64,000 bases of DNA from Streptomyces sp. GS7 (GTDB taxonomy: Bacteria; Actinomycetota; Actinomycetes; Streptomycetales; Streptomycetaceae). Made by a program: the position numbers and the translations under genes. Each line of letters starts with the position of its first letter. Within the stretch, counting starts at the first letter, position 1. The stretch is from contig NZ_CP047146.1 in NCBI RefSeq assembly GCF_009834125.1, positions 3,713,501-3,777,500 on the forward strand. Direction: 5' to 3'. Of the stretch, positions 24,639 through 32,804 are shown one piece after another. Under the pieces are notes generated by a model. The model made no database searches. It was not told the DNA's origin and saw nothing but the letters and a program-made list of their open reading frames with translations.

Positions 24639-26471
24639 GTGAACGGGGTGCGCAAGACGAAGAGGACGCACCGAGGTGCCCACCTCGGTGATTTCACGGT
24701 CCAGCCGAGGATGCTGCTGATCTGCGGCTGGGCGCTGCTCGTCGGCGGGGCCGGGGCGGTCGCGGCACTGGCGCTGCTGCGGCTGATCGGCCTGGTCACC
24801 AACATCGTCTTCTACCAGCGATGGTCCACCTCGCTGGTCGCGCCGGGTCTGGAGCACCGGCCTTGGTGGCTGGTACTGGGCGCGCCGATGGCCGGCGGGC
24901 TGGTGGTCGGCCTCATGGCGCGCTACGGGTCCGAGAAGATCCGCGGCCACGGCATGCCGGAGGCGATCGAGGCGATCCTGACCGGCGGCAGCCGGGTCGC
25001 GCCGCGGGTGGCCGTGCTCAAGCCGGTGTCGGCGGCGATCAGCATCGGCACCGGCGGCCCGTTCGGCGCCGAAGGGCCGATCATCATGACCGGTGGCGCG
25101 ATCGGATCGATCCTGGCGCAGGGCCTGCGGCTGAGCGCCGACGAGCGCAAGACCCTGCTGGTCTCCGGCGCGGCGGCCGGCATGGCGGCGACCTTCAACT
25201 CGCCGCTGGCCGCCGTGCTGCTCGCCGTGGAACTGCTGTTGTTCGAGTGGCGCCCGCGCAGCTTCGTCCCGGTCGTCGCGGCGGTCGGCGTCAGCACCGT
25301 GGTGCGCGGCTTCCTCCTGGGCACCGCCCCGATCTTCCCCGTCTCCGCCTCCGGTCTGCACGTCGCCCCCACCGTCGACGCGCTCTGCGCGGTCGCCGGC
25401 CTCCTCGGTGGCGCACTGGCGGTGGCCGCGACCTGGCTGGTCTACCGCGCCGAGGACGGCTTCGCCCGGCTGCCCTTCCACTGGATGTGGTGGCCCGCCA
25501 TCGGCGGGGCGGTCATCGGCCTGGGCGGACTGGTCGAGCCGCGCGCCCTCGGTGTCGGCTACGACGTCATCGAACAGCTGCTGACCGGGCGCGCCACGGT
25601 GTCGCTGATCGTCGGCATCCTGGTCGTCAAGACCCTGATCTGGTCGCTCTCGCTCGGCTCCGGCACCTCCGGCGGTGTGCTCGCCCCGGTGTTCATGATC
25701 GGCGGGGCGGTCGGAGCGGCCGAGGGACTGCTCTTCCCGCACGTCATCCCCGGATTCTGGGCGATGATGGGGCTGGCAGCCGTGGTGGGCGGCGTGATGC
25801 GGTCACCGCTGACCGGAGTGGTCTTCACCCTTGAACTCACCCATGCCTGGGGCGCGGTGCTGCCGCTGCTGATCTCCTCCACCGCCGCCTACGCCCTGTC
25901 GGCCCTGCTGCTGAAGCGCTCGGTGCTCACCGAGAAGATCGCCCGCCGCGGACTGCACCTGACCAGGGAGTACTCCACCGACCCCCTGGAGACGTTCTTC
26001 GTCGAAGAGGTCATGGAACGCCGGCCGCTCCTCCTCGCGGGCCGGGAAAGCCTGGAGGCGGCGCTCAGGCTCACCAAGGACGCGGCGGACACCGCCGGCG
26101 GCGGGCAGCGGCTCGTCCCCGTCCTCACCGACGACGGGGTGCCGGGCATGGTCGTCACCCGCGACCGGCTCCTGGAGGCGACGTCCGAGGACGCCGCCGC
26201 GCACGGCCGGACCACGCTCGCGGACGTCTGCGAACCGTCCCCGGTGATCCTGCGGCCCGACGACACCCTGCGCCGAGCCGCCTACCTCTTCGCCGAACAC
26301 GGCGTCACCGAAGCCCCGGTCGTCAGCCACGGACCCGACGCCCAGGTGGTGGGGACCATCGCCCTGCACCACCTGCTGCACGCACGGCGCCACGACCTGA
26401 CCGAGGAGCACCACCGGCAGCGCCTCATCCCGGGCCAGCGCCGCCGCAGCCCGGACACCGTCCCGGCATGA
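24639..26471 (+). CDS. ClC-family anion channel/antiporter with C-terminal CBS domains
   Basis: 610 residues from the GTG at 24639 (GGAGGG 5 nt upstream). Residues about 25-440 are the ClC membrane core. The first filter motif is GHGMPEAIEAIL, so His stands where chloride-type ClCs have the anion-binding Ser (GSGIP). The second motif, GTGGPFGAEGP, keeps the gating Glu. The third is GSGTSGGVLAP. About 450-590 are two CBS domains (EVMERRPLLL, ADVCEPSPVIL), which sense nucleotides or ionic strength in relatives. It is divergent from narG. Inferred: it may move nitrate, nitrite or chloride in step with nitrate respiration. Confidence 0.9.
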   Translation: MNGVRKTKRTHRGAHLGDFTVQPRMLLICGWALLVGGAGAVAALALLRLIGLVTNIVFYQRWSTSLVAPGLEHRPWWLVLGAPMAGGLVVGLMARYGSEKIRGHGMPEAIEAILTGGSRVAPRVAVLKPVSAAISIGTGGPFGAEGPIIMTGGAIGSILAQGLRLSADERKTLLVSGAAAGMAATFNSPLAAVLLAVELLLFEWRPRSFVPVVAAVGVSTVVRGFLLGTAPIFPVSASGLHVAPTVDALCAVAGLLGGALAVAATWLVYRAEDGFARLPFHWMWWPAIGGAVIGLGGLVEPRALGVGYDVIEQLLTGRATVSLIVGILVVKTLIWSLSLGSGTSGGVLAPVFMIGGAVGAAEGLLFPHVIPGFWAMMGLAAVVGGVMRSPLTGVVFTLELTHAWGAVLPLLISSTAAYALSALLLKRSVLTEKIARRGLHLTREYSTDPLETFFVEEVMERRPLLLAGRESLEAALRLTKDAADTAGGGQRLVPVLTDDGVPGMVVTRDRLLEATSEDAAAHGRTTLADVCEPSPVILRPDDTLRRAAYLFAEHGVTEAPVVSHGPDAQVVGTIALHHLLHARRHDLTEEHHRQRLIPGQRRRSPDTVPA

Positions 26472-26478
26472 GCCGCAC

Positions 26479-26517
26479 CGGCGCCCCCACCCGGCAACCG
26501 GCCGGGCGGGGGCGCCG
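26479..26517 (+). terminator. Terminator of the ClC gene
   Basis: CGGCGCCCCC (26479-26488) pairs with GGGGGCGCCG (26508-26517), with further pairing inside the loop, 7 nt past the stop. Confidence 0.7.
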
Positions 26518-26562
26518 TCCGCGCGCCCAGGGTCTGCCCGATGGGTCAGGGCCGAACCGGCC

Positions 26563-27084
26563 CTACGGCGATTCGGTCAGCGAATCCACGGCCTGCTCCC
26601 CGGCGGCCTCGGTCAGCGCGCGCAGCCCCCGCACCAGCTCGGCCCGCCGGCCGGCGGGAAGGCGGCCGACGATGGCCTGGATCTCCTGGTGCCGGTGGGC
26701 CATGACCTTCTCGACCAGCCGCCGGCCGGCCGGCCGCAGCCGCAGGACGACCTCACGGCGGTTACCGGGGTTGATCTGACGGTCCATGAGTCCGGCGGCC
26801 TCCAGCTTGTCGACCATGCGCATCGCCGTGGAGGGGTTCACGTCCAGCGCGGCAGCCAGCGCGGCGAGCTTCACCGGGCCCTCACCGTGCAGGACCACCA
26901 GGGTGCGCAGTTGCGGCAGCGTCAGCGCCGGCTCGCTCTCGGCGAGCGCCCGCGCGGAGAGCGCGACGAACAGACGGGACGCCGTCATGACGGCGGCGGT
27001 GACCTCGTCAACGGTCTCGTGCAGGTCCTCCGCCAGCCGGTCCGCCGGAACCGGATCGCCCTCGTTCTTCGCTTGTCGCACCAT
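26563..27084 (-). CDS. MarR-family regulator (paralogue 2, beside the ClC gene)
   Basis: 173 residues from the ATG at 27084, which lies 6 nt after TATAAC (27096-27091), so the mRNA is probably leaderless; a GTG at 27105 would lie upstream of that -10. Core motifs: LTLPQLRTLVVLHGEGPVKL, ALDVNPSTAMRMVDKLEAAG, NPGNRREVVLRLRPAGRRL. It is a close paralogue of the MarR protein at 16917-17471 and converges on the ClC gene, as that one converges on narI. Inferred: both control the enclosed nitrate block or sense related ligands. Confidence 0.9.
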   Translation of the reverse strand: MVRQAKNEGDPVPADRLAEDLHETVDEVTAAVMTASRLFVALSARALAESEPALTLPQLRTLVVLHGEGPVKLAALAAALDVNPSTAMRMVDKLEAAGLMDRQINPGNRREVVLRLRPAGRRLVEKVMAHRHQEIQAIVGRLPAGRRAELVRGLRALTEAAGEQAVDSLTESP

Positions 27085-27199
27085 GCCGCTGTTATATCGC
27101 TCCACCCGGCGGCCCCGGCCAACGAGGTCCCGCGCGGGCCACCCAGCGGACAGGCCCCAGCCCTCGCAGTACTTCCCCGATGCCGCCCCCGCCGACCCC

Positions 27200-28471
27200 T
27201 CACCCGGCCCAGCGTCCCGACAGGAACGTCACTGCGAAGACCGCGGTCAGCGGCGTGACCAGGCAGAGGTAGACGGCGCGGAACCGCGGCCTGCGCAGGC
27301 TCCGGGCCGCCAGCGCGATCCACAGCGGCCACCACAGCAGGGTGGCGCGCGGGATGGACATGTACCAGTACGAGGTTCCCAGCGCGCAGAGGCTGAGGCC
27401 GACGTACAGGGCTTCGGGCCAACGGCGTTGCCGGACCAGCAGACCGACCAGCAGCAAGCCGACGACCATCGCGGCGAGTTCGGCCCGGAACATGAACGCG
27501 TACCCGGTCGTCTGGACATGGTCGAACGCGTTGTGCCAGGTGTGGCCCCAGGCATCCCACGGAGTGTGGAAGGTCCGGTACCAGCCCCTCTCCTCGGCGT
27601 GCTTCCACGCCCACCAGTCACCGGTGCGGGCGTGCAGGTACCAGCCGTAGACGAAGGCCGGCAGCGCGGGCAGGGCGAGCCACGGCAGGGCCCGCAACTC
27701 CCGCCGGCCACGGGCGGAAAGGAAGAACTCCCACGCGAGCGCGGCGGCGAGGAACAGACCGCTGACCCGCACCGCCGTCGCCAGCGCGGCCAGTGAGGTC
27801 GCCAGGGGCCAACCGCCGCGCCGGGCCGCGAGCCAGGCAGGCAGCGCGAAGGCGAGGAACAGGGACTCCGTATAGCCGACGGCCAGGAAGACCGCGCACG
27901 GGGACACCAGGAAGAACAGCACGGCCCGCCGGCCCGCCCCCGCATCCGGCAGATGAAGCCGGGTGATACGGGCCAGGGCCACCACGGCGACCGCTCCGGC
28001 ACCCAGGGAGATCAGCAGCCCTGCTGTCGTCCAGCCCGGTACGGCGACATGGACCGCGCGCAGCAGCAGTGGAAAGCCGGGGAAGAACGCCTCCCGGTTG
28101 TCCCAGTCCGCCTGCCACGGACCTGCCTGCCCGGGGAAGTAGCCCTCGCTCGCGATGTGGCGGAGGTGGTCCCAGTCCCAGCGTGCGAAGGAGGCCAGCA
28201 CCGGGCCCGGGTCGCGGGTGCCCGGGTCCGACGGGAACAGCCAGCGGACGCAGTACGCCGTGATCCAGATACTCGTTCGGGTCAGCAGGTACAGCCACAG
28301 CGCCTCCCGGTCGGCCTGGCTCAGGCGCGGGGCCGACCGCCCCAGGAGATCCCGGCGTACCCGCAGCGCCACCCCGGTCGCGCGCCGGCGCACGGGACGC
28401 GGCCGCGGTGGCACCCGGGGCGGTGGGGCGGTGGGTATGCGCTCCCGCAGACCGGGCGGCACAGCGGACAC
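27200..28471 (-). CDS. PIG-V-like integral membrane mannosyltransferase
   Basis: 423 residues from the GTG at 28471, chosen because GAGGAG lies 5 nt upstream; an ATG at 28507 lacks a site. After a basic N-terminus there are 9-11 membrane segments. The large first extracytoplasmic loop contains the conserved WDWDHLRHIASEGY and, further on, FFPGFPLLLRAV, where the family has its catalytic Asp. VGYTESLFLAFALPAWLAAR is the PIG-V signature with Tyr-Thr-Glu. Known: PIG-V and bacterial relatives transfer mannose from a polyprenyl phosphate donor. The acceptor here is unknown. Not in an operon with the sigma genes, though on the same strand. Confidence 0.85.
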   Translation of the reverse strand: MSAVPPGLRERIPTAPPPRVPPRPRPVRRRATGVALRVRRDLLGRSAPRLSQADREALWLYLLTRTSIWITAYCVRWLFPSDPGTRDPGPVLASFARWDWDHLRHIASEGYFPGQAGPWQADWDNREAFFPGFPLLLRAVHVAVPGWTTAGLLISLGAGAVAVVALARITRLHLPDAGAGRRAVLFFLVSPCAVFLAVGYTESLFLAFALPAWLAARRGGWPLATSLAALATAVRVSGLFLAAALAWEFFLSARGRRELRALPWLALPALPAFVYGWYLHARTGDWWAWKHAEERGWYRTFHTPWDAWGHTWHNAFDHVQTTGYAFMFRAELAAMVVGLLLVGLLVRQRRWPEALYVGLSLCALGTSYWYMSIPRATLLWWPLWIALAARSLRRPRFRAVYLCLVTPLTAVFAVTFLSGRWAG

Positions 28472-28549
28472 AGGGACTCCTCGGTGTGTGTGTGGGGCAG
28501 GCGCCATCGCCCGGCGGCCACCCGCCGGGTCACGGGTGCGTGCGCCTGA

Positions 28550-28978
28550 TCAGGGCGGTGCGGTGGTGGACCCGGGCTCCGTGCTCCGCGCGGAAGGCGT
28601 CGCCGTACGCGCCGGGGACTGCCCGGCCGGAGCGGAGGAACCGCCGGACGGCCCCGTGTTCGGTGTGGCCCCCGTCGTCTCCCGCCCGGGGAGCGGCACC
28701 ACCGGAGCCCGGGACGTGGGTGCCGGCATCGGCCGGCTCGGCGACGGGCTGGTCGCCGGAACATGCGGCGCCGGCCGGTGGGGCAGCAGCGCGACCGCGG
28801 TCGCCACCCCGCCACCCAGGACCAGGCACGCCGCCACGGCCAGGCCGGCGATCTGCCGCCGCCGGCCTCGCCTGGCCCGCTCGGCGATGTACGCGACCGG
28901 CGCCGCGGCGCTGTGAGCCTGCCCCACCCGGGCCGCTTGCCGGAACAGGGACCGCAACGGGTCCTGGTGCTCAGTCAC
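28550..28978 (-). CDS. Single-pass membrane partner of the sigma factor (possible anti-sigma)
   Basis: 142 residues. Residues 1-37 are cytoplasmic with a short helical region (DPLRSLFRQAARVGQA). About 40-60 is a membrane segment (IAGLAVAACLVLGGGVATAV), then a long Pro/Ser/Thr-rich extracellular tail. The start overlaps the end of the sigma gene by 8 nt, so the two are co-translated. It lacks the HxxxCxxC zinc motif of classical ZAS anti-sigma factors. By position it is the likely regulator or sensor of the sigma factor, but the evidence is context only. Confidence 0.65.
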   Translation of the reverse strand: MTEHQDPLRSLFRQAARVGQAHSAAAPVAYIAERARRGRRRQIAGLAVAACLVLGGGVATAVALLPHRPAPHVPATSPSPSRPMPAPTSRAPVVPLPGRETTGATPNTGPSGGSSAPAGQSPARTATPSARSTEPGSTTAPP

Positions 28979-29468
28979 CGGTGGCCTCCTCGATACGCGG
29001 GTCCTGCAGGCGGTGGGCGAGTGCCGACCGCCCGCGACTCAGATGCGTCTTGACGGTGCTCGCCGAAAGCCCCGTCTCACCAGCGACCTGATCAACCGTC
29101 AGATCGCACAGGTAGTGCAGGGTCAGGATCCGCCGCTGCTGCGCCGGCAGCTCCCGCAACGACTCCACGAGCGCCACCTGCTCCGGTCCCGGCCCCTCGA
29201 CATGCGGCGGGGCACCACTGCGCTTCCAGGCATCGGCCGACCGGCGCCGGAACCGCCACCGGCTGACCGCCAGCCGCCAGGCAACGGTGCGGATCCACGC
29301 CTCGGGCCGGCCGTCCCGGTCGAGCTGCCGACGCCGGCTCCACCCCCTGACGAACGCCTCCTGCACCACGTCCTGCGCCTCGTGGAGGTCGCCGAGCATC
29401 ACGTACAACTGCCCCGTGAGCCGCGCGACCGTCTGGGCGTAGAACTCTTCGAACTCCTCGACGGTCAA
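28971..29468 (-). CDS. SigE-family ECF RNA polymerase sigma factor
   Basis: 165 residues from a TTG at 29468 with GGGAG upstream. Region 2 is VEEFEEFYAQTVARLTGQLY, GDLHEAQDVVQEAFVRGWSR with the promoter-melting helix PEAWIRTVAWRLAVSRWRF. Region 4 is LRELPAQQRRILTLHYLCD, LTVDQVAGETGLSASTVKTH, LSRGRSALAHRL. This matches the actinobacterial SigE-like (ECF) class. The next gene overlaps and encodes a membrane protein that probably controls it. It diverges from the PIG-L gene at 29612. Confidence 0.92.
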   Translation of the reverse strand: MTVEEFEEFYAQTVARLTGQLYVMLGDLHEAQDVVQEAFVRGWSRRRQLDRDGRPEAWIRTVAWRLAVSRWRFRRRSADAWKRSGAPPHVEGPGPEQVALVESLRELPAQQRRILTLHYLCDLTVDQVAGETGLSASTVKTHLSRGRSALAHRLQDPRIEEATGD

Positions 29469-29611
29469 CAGTCACTCCCGGATCTCTCGCTTCACCGGGC
29501 ATACGCCCGGCAGCGGGTTCTCGGTCGACATCAGCCAGAAGAAAACAGTGTGAGCGTCCTCACGGAACCACGCCGCGACGAACACGCGTCGTCAGTCGGA
29601 ATGACCTCGCC

Positions 29612-30442
29612 ATGCCACAAGCCAACGTGGCCGCAGTCAGCCGGGAGGCAGACAACGTGACAGCGGACGACGCCACATCCGCCGGAGATACACCGAGCCT
29701 GCTCGCGGTGTTCGCCCACCCGGACGACGAGTCCCTGGCGGCGGGCGGCGTGCTCGCCCGGCACGCCGCCTCGGGCGCCCGCACCGCAGTGGTCACGGCA
29801 ACCTGGGCCGCGGACACGCCCCGAGCCGCCGAACTGGCCGAGGCGCTGCGCATCCTCGGTGCCGGCACCCCACGCATGCTGGGCTACGCCGACGCCCGCG
29901 CACCACAGTCCGCCCCCGGCCGCACCCGGCTCTGTGAAGCGCCGCTCGACGAGGCGGTCCGACGGCTGGTGGCGCATCTCCGGGAATTCCGCCCGGAGAT
30001 CGTCGTCACCCATGACGCCTACGGTGGACTGACCGGCCACCTCGACCATGTGCACACCCACCGGGTCACCCTGCTCGCGGTCCAGGCGTCCGGGCTGGAG
30101 CGCCTCTACCCCGATACCGGCGCCCCCTGGCAGCCGAGCGCCGTCTATCTGGCCACGCACCCGCACTCGGCCGTACCGGCGTTGAGCGACCTGGCCCGCA
30201 CCGGCAAGCCGATGTACACCGTCCCGGACGAGCTGGTCACCGCCACCGTGGACGTCGGCCCCTGGCTGGAACGCAAGCTCGCCGCCATCTTGGCCCACCG
30301 CACCGAGGTGACGCGCGGAGCCCTCCCCGGCCTGATCGCCGCTCTTCCCGCCAAGGCCCGGCAGCGACTCCTTTCCACCGAGTGGTACATCCGACACGAA
30401 CCCGTCACCACGGCCGCAGCCCAAACGAAACTGACTGCCTGA
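29612..30442 (+). CDS. PIG-L family N-deacetylase
   Basis: 276 residues. The zinc-binding signature AHPDDES is at residues 35-41, and the second metal-binding element GHLDHVHTHR is near 142-151, as in MshB and Mca. These enzymes remove acetyl or acyl groups from glucosamine-type substrates (mycothiol and its conjugates, glycopeptide intermediates). The distal sequence (WLERKLAAILAHRTEV, then a C-terminal TEWYIRH) fits the family. Whether this is an accessory deacetylase or MshB itself cannot be decided from sequence. No mycothiol genes are adjacent. Confidence 0.88.
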   Translation: MPQANVAAVSREADNVTADDATSAGDTPSLLAVFAHPDDESLAAGGVLARHAASGARTAVVTATWAADTPRAAELAEALRILGAGTPRMLGYADARAPQSAPGRTRLCEAPLDEAVRRLVAHLREFRPEIVVTHDAYGGLTGHLDHVHTHRVTLLAVQASGLERLYPDTGAPWQPSAVYLATHPHSAVPALSDLARTGKPMYTVPDELVTATVDVGPWLERKLAAILAHRTEVTRGALPGLIAALPAKARQRLLSTEWYIRHEPVTTAAAQTKLTA

Positions 30443-30685
30443 GGAGGAGAGCGGGCCGACCGAGGGGACCGTCGCGTAAAGAAGACGCCCCGATCCACCA
30501 CCCCCTTCGCCTCCCGGCGAGTCGCCAACACCACACCCAGGAAAAGGAGTTGCCCCCATTCTTCCCGGCGTGTGCGGCGCTGGCGAAAGCCGTGTGCGCG
30601 CCTCCGGGGCGACGTTCGCAGCTTCGGCGATCGCGCTCGCTGCACCACTGGAACGCGCACACCCCGGCTGGCACGATGAGCATCC

Positions 30686-31411
30686 ATGAATGATCACGCC
30701 AATCCCGCTACTCAAGCTCTGCGCCTGGTCTCCACGCGCTTCCCGCACGCTCTCGGCGCCGTGCTCGGCGGCTCGGCCGCCGAAGGGCGTGCCACCGAGG
30801 CAAGCGATCTGGACGTGGCCATCCTCTTGCCGGACTCGGACACCAGTCGTCGCGAGGTGATACGCCACGAGGGCCGCCTGGCCGAGCTGTTCCTCAACAC
30901 CCTTGCGGACGTGCCGGAATTCTTCGCCTGGGACAGAGCCCGCCGCCGGGGAACGGTCCTGTTCATCTACGGCCAGGGGCTGCCTTTGACGGACCCCCAC
31001 GGCCACGTGTCCCGTACGTGCGAAAGAGCCCGAGCCGTGCTCGCGTCCGGCCCGCCTCCCCTCACCCCGGCGGAACGGGAGCGATCGCGCTACGTACTCA
31101 CCTGCTACATCGACGACTTGGCGGATACCCCCGCGGCCCGTCGGTACGAACAGCTCTCACTCGCCGATTTCACCTTGCGTGAGGCGGCGCACCTGCTCAC
31201 GGCCCACCACAATTCCTGGACAGGCATCGGCAAATGGCTGCCCCGCCGCCTCCTGCACGCGGACCCGGCGTTGGGGAAAGCCCTTCTGGACGGCCATCAG
31301 GCCGTGGCCGAACGCGCCGACGCCGCCCCGCTTTCGGCAGCCGCCGAGCACGTTCTGGACCTGGTCGGCGGACCGCTGCGGGACGGTTACGCCTATCGCT
31401 GGCGCCCCTGA
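30686..31411 (+). CDS. Nucleotidyltransferase-fold protein (Pol-beta superfamily)
   Basis: 241 residues. Residues 27-48 show the minimal nucleotidyltransferase motif GGSAAEGRATEASDLDVAIL, with the two metal-binding Asp (D-x-D). The third acidic residue may be in LAELFLNTLADVPEFF. The C-terminal half is a helical domain (RRYEQLSLADFTLREAAHLL, HNSWTGIGKWLPRRLL) resembling HEPN or aminoglycoside-nucleotidyltransferase C-terminal parts. It may nucleotidylate a small molecule or protein. No toxin or antitoxin partner is adjacent. Confidence 0.8.
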   Translation: MNDHANPATQALRLVSTRFPHALGAVLGGSAAEGRATEASDLDVAILLPDSDTSRREVIRHEGRLAELFLNTLADVPEFFAWDRARRRGTVLFIYGQGLPLTDPHGHVSRTCERARAVLASGPPPLTPAERERSRYVLTCYIDDLADTPAARRYEQLSLADFTLREAAHLLTAHHNSWTGIGKWLPRRLLHADPALGKALLDGHQAVAERADAAPLSAAAEHVLDLVGGPLRDGYAYRWRP

Positions 31412-31698
31412 CGCGCCGACTACACCAAACTCGACGGACTCGCTGGATACAGCGGACTCGCCTGAGTGCAATTCCGGCGGATTCCGTCAATGCGCCAGGC
31501 AAGATAACCGGCAGACGGTGTGTCAGCCAACCAGGGCACGGCCGGTCGGTGGCTTCGACGGCCCCCTATGGGCTGTCGAGGCGAATGCGGAACGCGGAGC
31601 GGGCCGAACCTCCGAGCGGGTGAATCGTGGACTGACCCACGGGGATCGGTGGCATGAATTCCCACGTCCATCGTCTGAACCGATAATCGGAGCTAAAA

Positions 31699-31968
31699 AT
31701 GCGCATGCGTACCGCTCTCGCCGCTGCAGTCCTGTGTTCGGCCGCCCTGATGGGGTCCGCCGGCATCGCCGCCGCCGATGACGGCGATCACTCGGGCGAC
31801 CTGATGGGTGTCGGCAACCAGCACATGCACGACCAGGTGGCCCAGGACTCCGACTCCTGGGTCTTCAGAAGCGGCGGGGATGAGGGCGGCAGCGAGCACG
31901 CCGGCGGCGACCACGACGGCGGGGACCACGCCAAGGGCAAGGGCGGTGGCGGGAGCCACGGCAAGTAA
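31699..31968 (+). CDS. Small secreted His/Asp/Gly-rich protein
   Basis: 89 residues. The signal peptide is clear (MRMRTALAAAVLCSAALMG, cleavage near AAADDG). The mature peptide starts with DDGDHSGDLMGVGNQHMHDQ and ends in a Gly/His/Asp/Lys-rich tail (GGDHDGGDHAKGKGGGG). The dense His/Asp content could bind divalent metal. Similar tiny exported proteins are frequent in Streptomyces with unknown role. It is followed by a good terminator. Confidence 0.72.
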   Translation: MRMRTALAAAVLCSAALMGSAGIAAADDGDHSGDLMGVGNQHMHDQVAQDSDSWVFRSGGDEGGSEHAGGDHDGGDHAKGKGGGGSHGK

Positions 31969-31986
31969 GGGAAACCGACACCGCCT

Positions 31987-32022
31987 CGCCCTTCCCCCGG
32001 CGTTCCTGCCGAAGGAAGGGCG
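31987..32022 (+). terminator. Terminator of the small secreted protein gene
   Basis: CGCCCTTCC (31987-31995) pairs with GGAAGGGCG (32014-32022); followed by GGGCCTTTCC. It lies 19 nt past the stop. Confidence 0.7.
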
Positions 32023-32360
32023 GGGCCTTTCCACGCATCGACGCCTTCTCTCCGGGTGACGACCGTACGACGGACTTCGCTGGGGCGCTCCGCTGCGATC
32101 TGCGGGCGCGCGTCGGTGAGTTCGCTGCGCAGGGACTGCCCCGGTCTACTGCGGGCGGCTGGGCCGGGCAGGAGAAGAGCGTTGCCGGGCCCCGGTGTTG
32201 CTGGGCTCGTGCCGCGACCACCGCCATGACTCCAACGACACTCCCGTCGTGCTGCCCGTGAGCGGCCTCCAAGGGGCGTCGATCGGGACGTGGTTGAGTG
32301 TGTCGGTCGTCTCGCCCGCGGTTCCGGAAGGTGCGGGAAGAAGCTGCCCTGCCGGTGGGA

Positions 32361-32366
32361 TATGAT
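32361..32366 (+). promoter_or_regulatory. -10 element for the candidate RNA
   Basis: TATGAT in an otherwise GC-rich area, about 20 nt before the first hairpin of the structured RNA candidate. No convincing -35. Confidence 0.4.
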
Positions 32367-32372
32367 CATGGC

Positions 32373-32533
32373 GTAACTTCGGTTCCGCGGGTGAACTACG
32401 TTCCCGCGGACGGGAGTCACGCGTCTGTGGTCCAAGGAAAGACGTCCACCAACCGGTGGGAGATGCAGGTGCAAGGCCGGCCGGGCGCTCCAGACGAGGT
32501 CCCTGTTCTTCGCGAGCAGGGACCTTTTCGTTT
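32373..32533 (+). ncRNA. Candidate structured RNA (small RNA or leader)
   Basis: About 160 nt with no convincing reading frame but several clean stems. A perfect 7-bp stem CCGCGGG/CCCGCGG (32385-32391 with 32403-32409) comes first, then a small CCACC/GGTGG stem near 32446-32459. Last is a textbook intrinsic terminator: AGGTCCCTG/CAGGGACCT (32497-32505 with 32517-32525) followed by TTTTCGTTT. A U-rich terminator is rare in this genome and marks a real RNA 3' end. It ends 270 nt before the PAS-phosphatase gene, so it may be an independent small RNA or an attenuated leader. I could not assign it to a known RNA family. Confidence 0.55.
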
Positions 32534-32804
32534 GTCACGTCACCGCACGTGCCGCAGGTCAAGGGCAGGTGGGGGACCGACTTCGGTTCCGCCGGCCGAG
32601 CCACGGCCCTCGTACGTGGTGATTGCCGGGCTGCTCGCGGGGTGAAGGGGCGGGTCCGGGCGTGTGCGCGCTGTGTGACGGCTGGTTGCGCAGGGGTGCG
32701 GGCCGGGCGGGGCGCCGGCGCGGCGGGTGCCGCAGCGCGCAGGGCGAGCCCGCGGTGCGTAGCGTGGGAACGGAGGGGGCTTCCCCGGCCGAGGAGGCTG
32801 GCAC

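Noticed and set aside
24213..25742. Upstream extension of the narG frame
   Set aside because: The frame stays open but runs antisense into the ClC gene; the GTG at 24212 has a strong ribosome-binding site and gives the normal NarG length.
32373..32533. T-box, cobalamin or L10-type leader
   Set aside because: I looked for the conserved T-box, B12-box and L10-leader sequences and did not find a convincing match, so the RNA is left unassigned.
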